6,167 bases of DNA from Gemmatimonadota bacterium (GTDB taxonomy: Bacteria > Gemmatimonadota > Gemmatimonadetes > Gemmatimonadales > GWC2-71-9), in assembly GCA_003220905.1 (NCBI GenBank), contig QHTS01000305.1, forward strand, positions 1 to 6,167, read 5' to 3'. The notes under the pieces were generated by a model. That model was given only the letters and a program-made list of their open reading frames with translations, was not told where the DNA came from and made no database searches. The position numbers and the translations under genes are program-made. Position 1 is the first letter of the stretch. Each line of letters opens with the position of its first letter. Positions 1 to 6,165 of the stretch are shown here, piece by piece.

Positions 1-818
1 CGGTCACGCCGATCCAGCTCGCGATGGCCTACGGGGCGCTCGCCAACGACGGACTCCTGCTCCAGCCCACGCTGATCCGCGAGGTCTGGAGCGCGGGCGG
101 CGGCGTGCGCTACCGGCATCGCCCGGAGCCGGTGCGACGCGTCGTGTCCCGTGAAGTGGCGGCGGCGTTGCGGAACCTGCTGCGCGGCGTCGTGGAGCGC
201 GGCACGGGAACCGAGGCGGCGCTCACCAACTTTCCCGTGGCGGCGAAGACCGGGACGGCGCGCCGCGTCGTGAACGGCCGCTACGCGGCGGGCGAATACA
301 CTGCCTCGTTCGCCGCCCTGTTCCCCGCCGACCATCCGCAACTCGTGCTCGTCGTGAAAATCGACAACCCGCACCGGGGGAGCTACTTCGCTGCCCAGAC
401 GGCGGCGCCGGTGACGCGCTCGATGCTGGAGCAGGCGCTCGCGGCCCGCACGGTGGCGCTCGACCGGGCCCGGCTCTCCACTGCCGCGCCACGGACCGCG
501 GTCGCGCCCGCCGAAGACGATGGCGGCCTGGTGCCCTACGTGGTCCCATGGCCGTATCAGCCCGACAGCGCGGGCGTCGGGCCGCGACGGGCCGTCCCCG
601 ACGTGGCCGGCTTCGGAATGCGGGAGGCCGTGCGCACCCTGCACCGGCGCGGGTTCCGAGTGGCGCTGCGGGGCTGGGGTGTCGCGGAGCACACGTGGCC
701 GGCGGCGGGTGACAGCGCGGCTGCGGGCTCGATGGTCACGCTGTTCGCCGACCCATACGCCGCCGCCCGAGTCCGCTCCCGTGGCGCTGTTGCTCCCCGC
801 CGCGGGCCGCGGCGATGA
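1..818 (+). CDS. ftsI: FtsI / class B penicillin-binding protein, 3' part, with one PASTA domain (partial)
   Basis: This is the C-terminal 271 residues of a septal peptidoglycan transpeptidase; the 5' part lies upstream and complete codons begin at base 3. The fragment opens with VTPIQLAMAYGALANDG, the conserved helix found shortly before the KTG box in class B PBPs. The third active-site box KTGT lies at bases 246-257 (fragment residues 82-85), followed by the usual strand region ending in VLVVKIDNP. The acylated serine (SxxK) and SxN boxes are outside the window. After a Pro/Ala-rich linker, fragment residues about 197-247 form a single PASTA domain beginning VPDVAGFGMREAV and ending near GSMVTLF; a short basic tail (PRRGPRR) follows. 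The protein should be anchored in the inner membrane with these domains outside. Its stop codon overlaps the murE start, and the ftsI-murE order is the classic dcw order, which favours FtsI over an elongation PBP2. SpoVD-like or Pbp2B-like naming is also possible. Confidence 0.93.
   Translation, partial: VTPIQLAMAYGALANDGLLLQPTLIREVWSAGGGVRYRHRPEPVRRVVSREVAAALRNLLRGVVERGTGTEAALTNFPVAAKTGTARRVVNGRYAAGEYTASFAALFPADHPQLVLVVKIDNPHRGSYFAAQTAAPVTRSMLEQALAARTVALDRARLSTAAPRTAVAPAEDDGGLVPYVVPWPYQPDSAGVGPRRAVPDVAGFGMREAVRTLHRRGFRVALRGWGVAEHTWPAAGDSAAAGSMVTLFADPYAAARVRSRGAVAPRRGPRR
815..818 (+). promoter_or_regulatory. ATGA stop/start overlap coupling ftsI to murE
   Basis: The murE ATG (815-817) overlaps the ftsI TGA (816-818). 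No clear Shine-Dalgarno precedes it: the upstream bases are runs of CCGCGGGCCGCGG. Translation of murE therefore probably depends on ribosomes finishing ftsI. The overlap is seen directly; the coupling is inferred. Confidence 0.75.
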
Positions 819-2218
819 ACACGCTCCAGGAAGTCGTCGCCGCGCTCGAGCGCGCGCAGCTCCTCGTCGAAATGCCCGACCTGCACACCTGGCCCGAGCT
901 CACCGGCCTCACGGCCGACAGCCGGAAGGTGGAGCGCGGCATGCTGTATTGCGCCGTGCGTGGGTCGGTGCGCGACGGGCACGAGTTCGTGATGGCCGCG
1001 TGCGAGCGGGGTGCCGCGGCCGCGCTGGTCGAGCGCGAGCAGGCGGTGGAGGTGCCGCAGATCCTGGTGCGCGACGGGCGGCGCGCCGCCGCCGTCGCGG
1101 CGGAGGCGTGGTACGACCGCCCGACGCTGCTGCGGCACGTCCTGACGGCGCTCGAGCCGACGGGCTCGATCGGCACGCTGGGCGCGTTCGATCCGGCGGG
1201 CGAGCCCGTGCCGAGCGAGGCCGGTAACCTCACCACGCCCGGGCCGATCGATCTCCAGGCGACGCTCGCCGCGCTGGTCGCGCGTGGCGCACGCGGTGCA
1301 GCGATGGAGGTCTCCTCCCACAGCCTCGATCAGGGACGCGTGGACGGCCTCGTGTTCCGCGCGGCCCTCTTCACCAACCTGACGCGCGACCACCTCGACT
1401 ATCACAAGACCCTCGACGAGTATTTCCGCGCCAAGGCGAAGCTCGTGCAATACGTCGCCGCCGACGGGCTCGAGGTGGTGAACGCCGACGATCCCGCGTG
1501 GCTCAGGCTGCGGCGCGAGCACCGCCGCGTGACGTTCGGCGAGCGCGGGGGCGACGTGACCGCGGCGCGGGTCGCCCTCGACGCCGCAGGCGCCCGCTTC
1601 GAGCTCGCCACGCCGATGGGCCGGGCGGAGGTACGGCTGCCCCTGCTCGGCCGCTTCAACGTGGCCAACGCCCTCGGCGTGGCGGCGTGCGCCTGGGGGC
1701 TGGGCGTCCCGGTCGAGACCGTCGCCGAGCGGTTGACGCGCGCGCCCCAGGTCCCGGGCCGGATGGAGCGCATCGCCGAGCGGCCGTGCACCGTGCTGCG
1801 CGATTATGCGCACACGCCCGACGCGCTCGAGCGGGCGCTGGAAGCGCTGCGCCCCCTCACCGCAGGGCGGCTCATCGTGGTGTTCGGGGCCGGCGGCGAT
1901 CGCGACCGCGGCAAGCGCGCCCCGATGGGCACAGTGGCCGTGCGCCTCGCGGACATCACGATCGTCACGTCGGACAATCCGCGCACCGAGGACCCGGAGA
2001 AGATCCTCGACGACGTAGAGGTCGGAATGCGGGCCAGGCCGCATCACCGCGAGGTCGACCGCCGCCATGCCATCGCCCGCGCCCTCGAGCTGGCGCGACC
2101 CGGGAGGGGGGACACGATTCTCCTCGCGGGGAAGGGGCACGAGACCTACCAGGTGATCGGGACGGAAAAGCAGCCGTTCGACGAGCGGGCGATCGTGAAG
2201 GAGCTGGGGGCTTCGTGA
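815..2218 (+). CDS. murE: MurE, UDP-MurNAc-tripeptide (mDAP) ligase, lacking its ATP-binding P-loop segment
   Basis: By homology this is the cytoplasmic ligase that adds meso-diaminopimelate to UDP-MurNAc-L-Ala-D-Glu. Recognisable parts of the 467-residue protein, in order, are: the N-terminal UDP-binding domain with DSR (35-37) and DGHEF (54-58); TTPGP (140-144); MEVSSHSLDQGRV (164-176); NLTRDHLDYH (188-197); RAKAK, where K207 fits the carbamylated lysine; FNVANALG (281-288); GRMERI (315-320); YAHTPDALE (331-339); GAGGDRDRGKR (358-368); DNPR (387-390), the mDAP-selecting motif; and GKGHE (439-443). What is missing is striking: the sequence passes from AWYDRPT (98-104) straight to LLRHVLTALEPTGSIGTLG. 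In normal MurE about 19 residues with the GTNGKTTT P-loop lie between these points. The frame is open throughout, and 467 residues is about that much shorter than the usual 485-500. As written the protein should not bind ATP normally, so it is either inactive or the sequence has a small in-frame deletion artefact. The start is set by the ATGA overlap with ftsI. Confidence 0.9.
   Translation: MNTLQEVVAALERAQLLVEMPDLHTWPELTGLTADSRKVERGMLYCAVRGSVRDGHEFVMAACERGAAAALVEREQAVEVPQILVRDGRRAAAVAAEAWYDRPTLLRHVLTALEPTGSIGTLGAFDPAGEPVPSEAGNLTTPGPIDLQATLAALVARGARGAAMEVSSHSLDQGRVDGLVFRAALFTNLTRDHLDYHKTLDEYFRAKAKLVQYVAADGLEVVNADDPAWLRLRREHRRVTFGERGGDVTAARVALDAAGARFELATPMGRAEVRLPLLGRFNVANALGVAACAWGLGVPVETVAERLTRAPQVPGRMERIAERPCTVLRDYAHTPDALERALEALRPLTAGRLIVVFGAGGDRDRGKRAPMGTVAVRLADITIVTSDNPRTEDPEKILDDVEVGMRARPHHREVDRRHAIARALELARPGRGDTILLAGKGHETYQVIGTEKQPFDERAIVKELGAS
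1121..1132 (+). other. In-frame deletion junction in murE (P-loop site)
   Basis: The codons for P103-T104 (1121-1126) join directly to those for L105-L106 (1127-1132). In aligned MurE proteins, the first pair belongs to the end of the N-terminal domain (YxxPS/T) and the second to the helix just after GKTTTT. The residual ACG could equally be the last Thr codon of the lost GKTTT motif, which would fit a deletion between short ACG repeats. The adjacency is seen in the sequence; the deletion and its mechanism are inferred from family knowledge recalled without an alignment. Confidence 0.75.
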
Positions 2219-2224
2219 AAGAAC

Positions 2225-2314
2225 GAATGCGGAGTGCGGAATGCGGAATGTCATGGTGAGCGTCGCTCGGCGCGCGACCCTTCATTTCAATTCCGCACTC
2301 CACACTCCGCATTC
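2225..2314. repeat. Imperfect inverted repeat, 25-base arms, between murE and murF
   Basis: The left arm (2225-2249) and right arm (2290-2314) are reverse complements at 23 of 25 positions, with a 40-base spacer (2250-2289). In RNA the arms would form a long hairpin with two A-C mismatches, placed between the murE stop and the murF start. No T-run follows the right arm, so it does not look like a simple intrinsic terminator. It may act as an mRNA processing or stability element, or may be a dispersed genomic repeat. Base matching was counted by hand; the function is unknown. Confidence 0.85.
2227..2250 (+). repeat. Heptamer tandem array, left arm (RTGCGGA x3 plus ATG)
   Basis: Three consecutive heptamers are ATGCGGA (2227-2233), GTGCGGA (2234-2240) and ATGCGGA (2241-2247), followed by a partial unit ATG. 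The preceding GA fits the end of another unit. The array forms the left arm of the inverted repeat. Confidence 0.85.
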
Positions 2315-2322
2315 GGCACTCG
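2292..2322 (-). repeat. Heptamer tandem array, right arm, inverted orientation (x4)
   Basis: Read on the + strand the units are TCCGCAC (2292-2298), TCCACAC (2299-2305), TCCGCAT (2306-2312) and TCGGCAC (2313-2319), then a partial TCG. These are reverse complements of the left-arm heptamer with single-base variants. The array extends a little beyond the 25-base paired arm. Confidence 0.85.
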
Positions 2323-2332
2323 GGGCGGGGTG

Positions 2333-3673
2333 GTGATCGCCTGGGACTCGGCGTGGGTCGCGAGAGCGTTGGGCAGCTCGGGACCCCGAGGCCTGCGCTT
2401 CACTGGGGTGGGCACGGACACCCGGGCCCTGATGCCCGGCACGTTGTTTGTCGCCCTCAAGGGCGATCGCTTCGACGCCCACGCGTTCCTGGATCAGGCG
2501 AGAGCCAAGGGCGCGTCGGCCGCAGTGGTGCGCCGCGGCACGGCGCCGGTGGACGGGTTGCCGTACTTCGAGGTCGCCGACACGCTCGTGGCGCTCGGCC
2601 TGCTGGCGCGGGCGCGGCGCCGGTCGCTCGCGCCCGGCAGCCCGGTCGTGGCGGTCACCGGCTCGAGCGGGAAGACCAGCACCAAGGAAATGATCCGCGC
2701 GGTGCTGGCCACGACCTACCAGGTGCACGCGACGAGCGGCAACCTGAACAACCTCGTGGGTGTGCCGCTCACGATCCTCGCCGCGCCCGACGACGTCGAG
2801 GCGCTGGTGGTGGAGGCGGGCGCGAGCGTGCCGGGCGAGATCCCCCGGTTGCGCGACGTGATCGAGCCCACCATCGCCGTGATCACCAACGTCGGCTACG
2901 CACACGTGGAGGGCTTCGGCTCACTCGCGGGGGTGATGCAGGAGAAGCTCGCCCTGGTCGAGGGAGCGCGGATCGCCGTGGTCGGGACGGACCCGCCCGA
3001 GCTCGCGGGCGAGGCGCAGCGCCGCGCGCCGACGGTGGTCGCCGGGACGGGCGCGGGCGCGCAGGTCCGGCCCGACGCCGCGGAGCTGGACGACGGGGGC
3101 CATCCCCGCATCACCTGGCGCGGGCACGCCGTGACGCTGCCGGTGGTGGGGTTCCACCAGATCGACAACGCGATGCTCGCGCTCGCGGTGGGGCGGGAGG
3201 CCGGCGCCGATCCGGCGCGCGCGGTCGCGGCGCTTGCCGACGTGCGGATCCCGGCGGGCCGGGGGGCGGTGCTCGCGCTCGGGGGCCTCACGGTGATCGA
3301 CGACACCTACAACGCGAACCCGGCCTCGCTCCGCTGGGCGGTGAAGCTCGCCCACTGGCTCGCCGACCGGCAGCGGCGGCCGCTCGCGGTGGTCGTGGGC
3401 TCGATGTTGGAGCTCGGGCCGGAGAGTGCCAGATTGCATGCGGCGGCCGCCGCGGAGATCGCGGCGCTCCGACCGGCGCTCGTGGCCGCCGTAGGCACGT
3501 TCGTGCCGGCATTCGAGCCGCACCGGGCGGCGCTCGGAGAGCGGCTGATCACGGCGCCCGACGCGGACACGCTGGGTCCGCCGCTCAAGGCGGCGCTCAC
3601 GGGCGACGAGATCGTTCTGCTCAAAGCGTCCCGCGGGGTGGCGCTCGAGCGGGTGTTGCGGCACCTGAACTGA
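2333..3673 (+). CDS. murF: MurF, UDP-MurNAc-tripeptide--D-Ala-D-Ala ligase
   Basis: This cytoplasmic ATP-dependent ligase adds D-Ala-D-Ala to UDP-MurNAc-tripeptide, completing the pentapeptide. Numbered from the GTG at 2333 it has 446 residues, normal for MurF. Landmarks are: the N-terminal domain with TDTRAL (28-33) and LFVALKGDRFDAH (38-50); P-loop TGSSGKTST (109-117); GNLNN then GVPLT (136-147); EAGAS and GEI (161-170), where many homologues have ELG or EMG; ITNVGYAHVEGFGS (184-197); K205 in QEK at the likely carbamylated-lysine site; IDNAMLAL (277-284); DDTYNANPASL (323-333); SMLELG (357-362); and a C-terminal KASRGVALERV near the end. The open frame extends back to an ATG at 2234, but that extension translates the heptamer repeat and has no family character. 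Homology begins at about IAWDSAWVARALG, so GTG 2333 or the adjacent GTG 2330 is the likely start. The ribosome site (GGGGCGGGG, 2322-2330) is poor. Nine bases separate the stop from mraY. Confidence 0.95.
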   Translation: MIAWDSAWVARALGSSGPRGLRFTGVGTDTRALMPGTLFVALKGDRFDAHAFLDQARAKGASAAVVRRGTAPVDGLPYFEVADTLVALGLLARARRRSLAPGSPVVAVTGSSGKTSTKEMIRAVLATTYQVHATSGNLNNLVGVPLTILAAPDDVEALVVEAGASVPGEIPRLRDVIEPTIAVITNVGYAHVEGFGSLAGVMQEKLALVEGARIAVVGTDPPELAGEAQRRAPTVVAGTGAGAQVRPDAAELDDGGHPRITWRGHAVTLPVVGFHQIDNAMLALAVGREAGADPARAVAALADVRIPAGRGAVLALGGLTVIDDTYNANPASLRWAVKLAHWLADRQRRPLAVVVGSMLELGPESARLHAAAAAEIAALRPALVAAVGTFVPAFEPHRAALGERLITAPDADTLGPPLKAALTGDEIVLLKASRGVALERVLRHLN

Positions 3674-3676
3674 GGA
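3672..3676 (+). promoter_or_regulatory. Shine-Dalgarno GAGGA for mraY, overlapping the murF stop
   Basis: GAGGA overlaps the murF TGA (3671-3673) and lies six bases before the GTG at 3683. The alternative TTG at 3677 directly abuts it with no spacing, so this site decides for the GTG. Its position over the stop suggests coupled translation of murF and mraY. Confidence 0.75.
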
Positions 3677-3682
3677 TTGCAC

Positions 3683-4804
3683 GTGCTCTATCACTTGCTC
3701 GCGCCGCTGGCCAAGCAGCACATCTTCTTCAATCTGTTCAACTACCTCACGTTTCGCGCGGCGGGCGCGGTCGTCACCGCCCTGCTGCTCGCGTTCCTGT
3801 GTGGTCCCGCCATCATGCGGCGGCTGCGCGCGCGGAACGTGGGCCAGGTGATCCGCGCCGAGGGGCCGGCGAGCCACCACGCGAAGCGCGGTACGCCGAC
3901 CATGGGCGGGCTGATCATCATCCTCTCGACCGTCGGGCCGACGCTCTTGTGGGCGCGGCTCGACAGCCGGTACGTCGTGGTGGCGGTCGTGGCGATGCTG
4001 TGGGCGGGGGCGATCGGATTCATCGACGACTACCTGAAGATCGTGCGCGGCAAGTCCCAGGGGTTGGTCGCGCGGTGGAAACTGATTGGCCAGGTGACGT
4101 TCGGCGTGGCGCTGGGTGTTGCCCTGATCCTGTGGCCGCTGGCCCCGGACCTGCCTCCCACATCCACCCAGCTCCCGGTATTGAAGTACATCCTCCTGGT
4201 GCTGCCGCCGCCCTTGTATTTGCTCTTCGTCACGGTCGTCGTGACCGGCAGCTCGAACGCCGTGAACCTCACCGACGGGTTGGACGGTCTCGCGGCCGGC
4301 CTGACGGCCATCCTCGCGGGCACGTTCGCGGCGTTTGCGTACGTGTTCGGCCGCATCGATTGGACGCGCTACCTCCTCGTGTACTTCCTCCCCGGCTCCC
4401 AGGAGCTGACGATCTTCTGCGGCGCGCTCGCCGGGGCGGCGCTCGGCTTCCTGTGGTTCAACGCGCATCCGGCGCAGGTCTTCATGGGCGATACCGGCTC
4501 GCTCGCGATCGGCGGCGCGCTCGGCACCGTCGCGATCATGCTCAAGGCGGAGTTCCTGCTGCTCATCGCGGGCGGCGTATTCGTGGCCGAAGCCGTATCG
4601 GTGATGCTCCAGGTGTGGGTATACCGCTGGCACAAGGGGCGGCGCGGCACCGAGTACGCCGACGCCCACAAGGTGTTTCGCATGGCGCCACTGCACCACC
4701 ACTTCGAGAAACTGGGCTGGGCGGAACCGCAGGTCGTGATGCGCTTTTACATCCTGGGGGTGATGTGCGCGGCGATCGCGCTCGCGACCTTGAAGGTGCG
4801 ATGA
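3683..4804 (+). CDS. mraY: MraY, phospho-MurNAc-pentapeptide transferase
   Basis: This polytopic inner-membrane enzyme transfers phospho-MurNAc-pentapeptide from UDP to undecaprenyl phosphate, making lipid I. From the GTG at 3683 it has 373 residues, and its start VLYHLLAPLA lines up with the E. coli MraY N-terminus (MLVWLAEHL). The TTG at 3677 would add two residues but has no usable ribosome site. Landmarks are: FNYLTFRA (18-26); GQVIRAEGPASHHAKRGTPTMGG (54-76, quoted in part: RGTPTMGG); the catalytic DDY (115-117); GLVARWK (127-133); NAVNLTDGLDGLA (192-204); FLWFNAHPAQVFMGDTGS (256-273) with D270; and MAPLHHHFE (334-342). About ten hydrophobic segments are spread through the protein, as expected. 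The cytoplasmic loop before FRMAP (about 311-331) is roughly ten residues longer than in E. coli, with the charged stretch HKGRRGTEYADAHK. The stop overlaps the murD start. Confidence 0.96.
   Translation: MLYHLLAPLAKQHIFFNLFNYLTFRAAGAVVTALLLAFLCGPAIMRRLRARNVGQVIRAEGPASHHAKRGTPTMGGLIIILSTVGPTLLWARLDSRYVVVAVVAMLWAGAIGFIDDYLKIVRGKSQGLVARWKLIGQVTFGVALGVALILWPLAPDLPPTSTQLPVLKYILLVLPPPLYLLFVTVVVTGSSNAVNLTDGLDGLAAGLTAILAGTFAAFAYVFGRIDWTRYLLVYFLPGSQELTIFCGALAGAALGFLWFNAHPAQVFMGDTGSLAIGGALGTVAIMLKAEFLLLIAGGVFVAEAVSVMLQVWVYRWHKGRRGTEYADAHKVFRMAPLHHHFEKLGWAEPQVVMRFYILGVMCAAIALATLKVR
4792..4796 (+). promoter_or_regulatory. Shine-Dalgarno-like GAAGG for murD, inside the mraY 3' end
   Basis: GAAGG ends four bases before the murD ATG and lies within the last codons of mraY (TLKVR). 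Together with the ATGA overlap at 4801-4804 it supports this ATG and coupled translation. The spacing is a little short. Confidence 0.5.
4801..4804 (+). promoter_or_regulatory. ATGA stop/start overlap coupling mraY to murD
   Basis: The murD ATG (4801-4803) overlaps the mraY TGA (4802-4804), the same arrangement as between ftsI and murE. The overlap is seen; translational coupling is inferred. Confidence 0.75.
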
Positions 4805-6162
4805 TTCCCGAGGCGTGGCGTCGGGGTGTCGTGGCCGTGGTGGGGTTGGGGAAAAGCGGGGTGGCCGCCACCCGGCTGCTTGCCCGGGAGGGCGTTCGCG
4901 TGTACGCGAGCGACGCGTCGGACCATCCGTACGCGGGCGACACGCTCGGGGCGCTGCGGACACTCCGCGGCGTGGCGCTCGACGTCGGACGCCACGACCT
5001 GGCGCAGATTCGCGGGGCCGCGGCCGTGATCGTCTCCCCCGGCGTGCCGCCGGAGGCGCCGCCGCTCGCCGCGGCGCGCGAAGCCCGCGTGCCGATCTTG
5101 TCCGAGATCGACCTGGGCTTCCGGGCGCTGTCGGGATCGGGCACGCGCTGTATCGCGATCACGGGGACGAACGGGAAGACGACCACCACCGCGCTGGTGG
5201 CGCATCTCCTGCGCACGGCGGGGCTCCGCGTGGAGGCGGCGGGGAACATCGGCCGCCCGCTCGCGGACATCGCTCTGCAGAACGACCGCTACCAGTGGCT
5301 CGCGGTGGAGGTCTCGTCGTTCCAGCTGCACGACAGCCCCCACTTCGCACCGGAGATCGGTATCGTCACGAACCTCGCCCCCGACCACCTCGATCGTTAT
5401 GCCAGCGTGGAGGCGTACTATGCGGACAAGCAGCTGCTGTTCCGCAATGCGGGCTCCGGCGACGTGTGGGTGTTGAACGGGGACGAGCCCGCGGTGCTCG
5501 ACCTCGCGGCGGGGGCGCCCGGCCGCCGCGCGCTGTTCTCGCTGCGGCGCCCCGTGGACGCGTGGTACGACGCGGCAGCGCGTCGCCTCCAGCTCGGGCG
5601 TGACGCGCTGCTGGCGCGCGCGGAGCTCGGGCTCCTGGGCGACCACAACGTCGCGAATGCGCTCGCCGCCGCGCTCGCGGTGCGGGAGGCCGGCGTGACC
5701 CCGGCCGTCATCGGGGAAGGATTGCGCTCGTTTCGCGCGCTGCCGCACCGGCTCGAGCCGGTGCGTGACGTCGGCGGCGTCCACTGGATCAACGACTCGA
5801 AGGCCACAAACATCGCCTCCACCGTGGTCGCAGTGGAAGCGATGGATCGGCCATTCGTGCTGCTGCTTGGCGGCCGGCACAAGGGGGAGCCGTACACCCG
5901 GTTGGCGCCGCTGGTCAAGGACCGGTGCCGCCTGGTGATCGCGTACGGCGAGTCGGGCGAGCTGATCGAGCGGGACCTGGGGACGGGCGGCAAGGTGTCG
6001 CTCGAGCGGGGCACCACGTTCGAGGACGTGGTCGCGCGCGCACGCCGGGCGGCGCGGCCGGGCGACGCGGTGCTGTTGTCCCCCGCGTGCTCGAGCTACG
6101 ACATGTTCAAGAATTACGAGGAGCGCGGTGCGACGTTCCGGAAGCTCGTGGAGCAGATGTGA
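4801..6162 (+). CDS. murD: MurD, UDP-MurNAc-L-Ala--D-Glu ligase
   Basis: This cytoplasmic ATP-dependent ligase adds D-glutamate to UDP-MurNAc-L-alanine, the step before MurE. The 453-residue protein is complete and close to family length (E. coli 438). Landmarks are: an N-terminal Rossmann-like UDP-binding strand VVAVVGLGKSGVA (10-22); VSPGVP (78-83); P-loop TGTNGKTTTT (121-130) with K126; GNIGRPL (148-154); VEVSSFQL (169-176); NLAPDHLDRY (191-200); K210 in YADKQLLF, the expected carbamylated lysine; LNGDE (225-229); GDHNVANALAA (280-290); PHRLE (315-319); NDSKATN (331-337); LLGGRHKGE (355-363), where many MurD have DKG; and the C-terminal SPACSSYDMFKNYEERG (427-443). The frame stays open for over 800 codons upstream of the ATG, but that part is out of frame with murF and mraY and has no family motifs. 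The start is fixed by homology, the ATGA overlap and GAAGG. Confidence 0.96.
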   Translation: MIPEAWRRGVVAVVGLGKSGVAATRLLAREGVRVYASDASDHPYAGDTLGALRTLRGVALDVGRHDLAQIRGAAAVIVSPGVPPEAPPLAAAREARVPILSEIDLGFRALSGSGTRCIAITGTNGKTTTTALVAHLLRTAGLRVEAAGNIGRPLADIALQNDRYQWLAVEVSSFQLHDSPHFAPEIGIVTNLAPDHLDRYASVEAYYADKQLLFRNAGSGDVWVLNGDEPAVLDLAAGAPGRRALFSLRRPVDAWYDAAARRLQLGRDALLARAELGLLGDHNVANALAAALAVREAGVTPAVIGEGLRSFRALPHRLEPVRDVGGVHWINDSKATNIASTVVAVEAMDRPFVLLLGGRHKGEPYTRLAPLVKDRCRLVIAYGESGELIERDLGTGGKVSLERGTTFEDVVARARRAARPGDAVLLSPACSSYDMFKNYEERGATFRKLVEQM

Positions 6163-6165
6163 GGG
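6161..6165 (+). promoter_or_regulatory. Possible Shine-Dalgarno (GAGGG) for the next gene
   Basis: GAGGG overlaps the murD stop and resembles the GAGGA over the murF stop that serves mraY. A further dcw gene, commonly ftsW after murD, may start just beyond the window edge. No start codon is visible, so this is tentative. Confidence 0.3.

Larger units (their letters stand above)
2219..2332. other. murE-murF intergenic region (114 bases)
   Basis: This is the only sizeable gap in the window. Nearly all of it is taken by the inverted heptamer array and its spacer. I see no convincing -35/-10 promoter pair, no rho-independent terminator (no U tract follows the stem) and no tRNA-like structure. 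A short open stretch continues from an ATG at 2234 into murF, but it only translates the repeat. Confidence 0.7.

Noticed and set aside
815..2218. Calling murE a pseudogene outright
   Set aside because: The frame is open from start to stop and all other motifs are intact; the P-loop gap may be an assembly artefact. It is kept as a CDS with the defect stated.
557..2254. Long antisense open frame (565 codons) opposite ftsI and murE
   Set aside because: It mirrors murE in a complementary phase, is rich in His, Arg and Pro, begins inside the heptamer repeat and shows no recognisable domain. Shadow of GC-rich coding.
2225..2322. Rho-independent terminator between murE and murF
   Set aside because: The stem is long but has a 40-base loop and no following T-run, and it lies within a same-direction operon.
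2225..2322. CRISPR array
   Set aside because: The units are seven bases, contiguous and inverted about a single spacer; there are no regular 25-40 base repeats with unique spacers.
3677..3679. TTG at 3677 as the mraY start
   Set aside because: It directly abuts the GAGGA with no spacing; the GTG at 3683 has six-base spacing and matches the family N-terminus.
2353..4800. Open + strand frame of more than 800 codons running into murD from upstream
   Set aside because: It overlaps murF and mraY out of frame and is dominated by Arg, Gly and Ala with no family motifs. It is a by-product of very GC-rich codon use; real homology starts at the murD ATG at 4801.
2921..4963. Long antisense open frame (680 codons) opposite murF, mraY and the murD start
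   Set aside because: Low-complexity Arg/His/Gln/Asp-rich translation opposite three clear genes, with no domain or ribosome site. Shadow frame.
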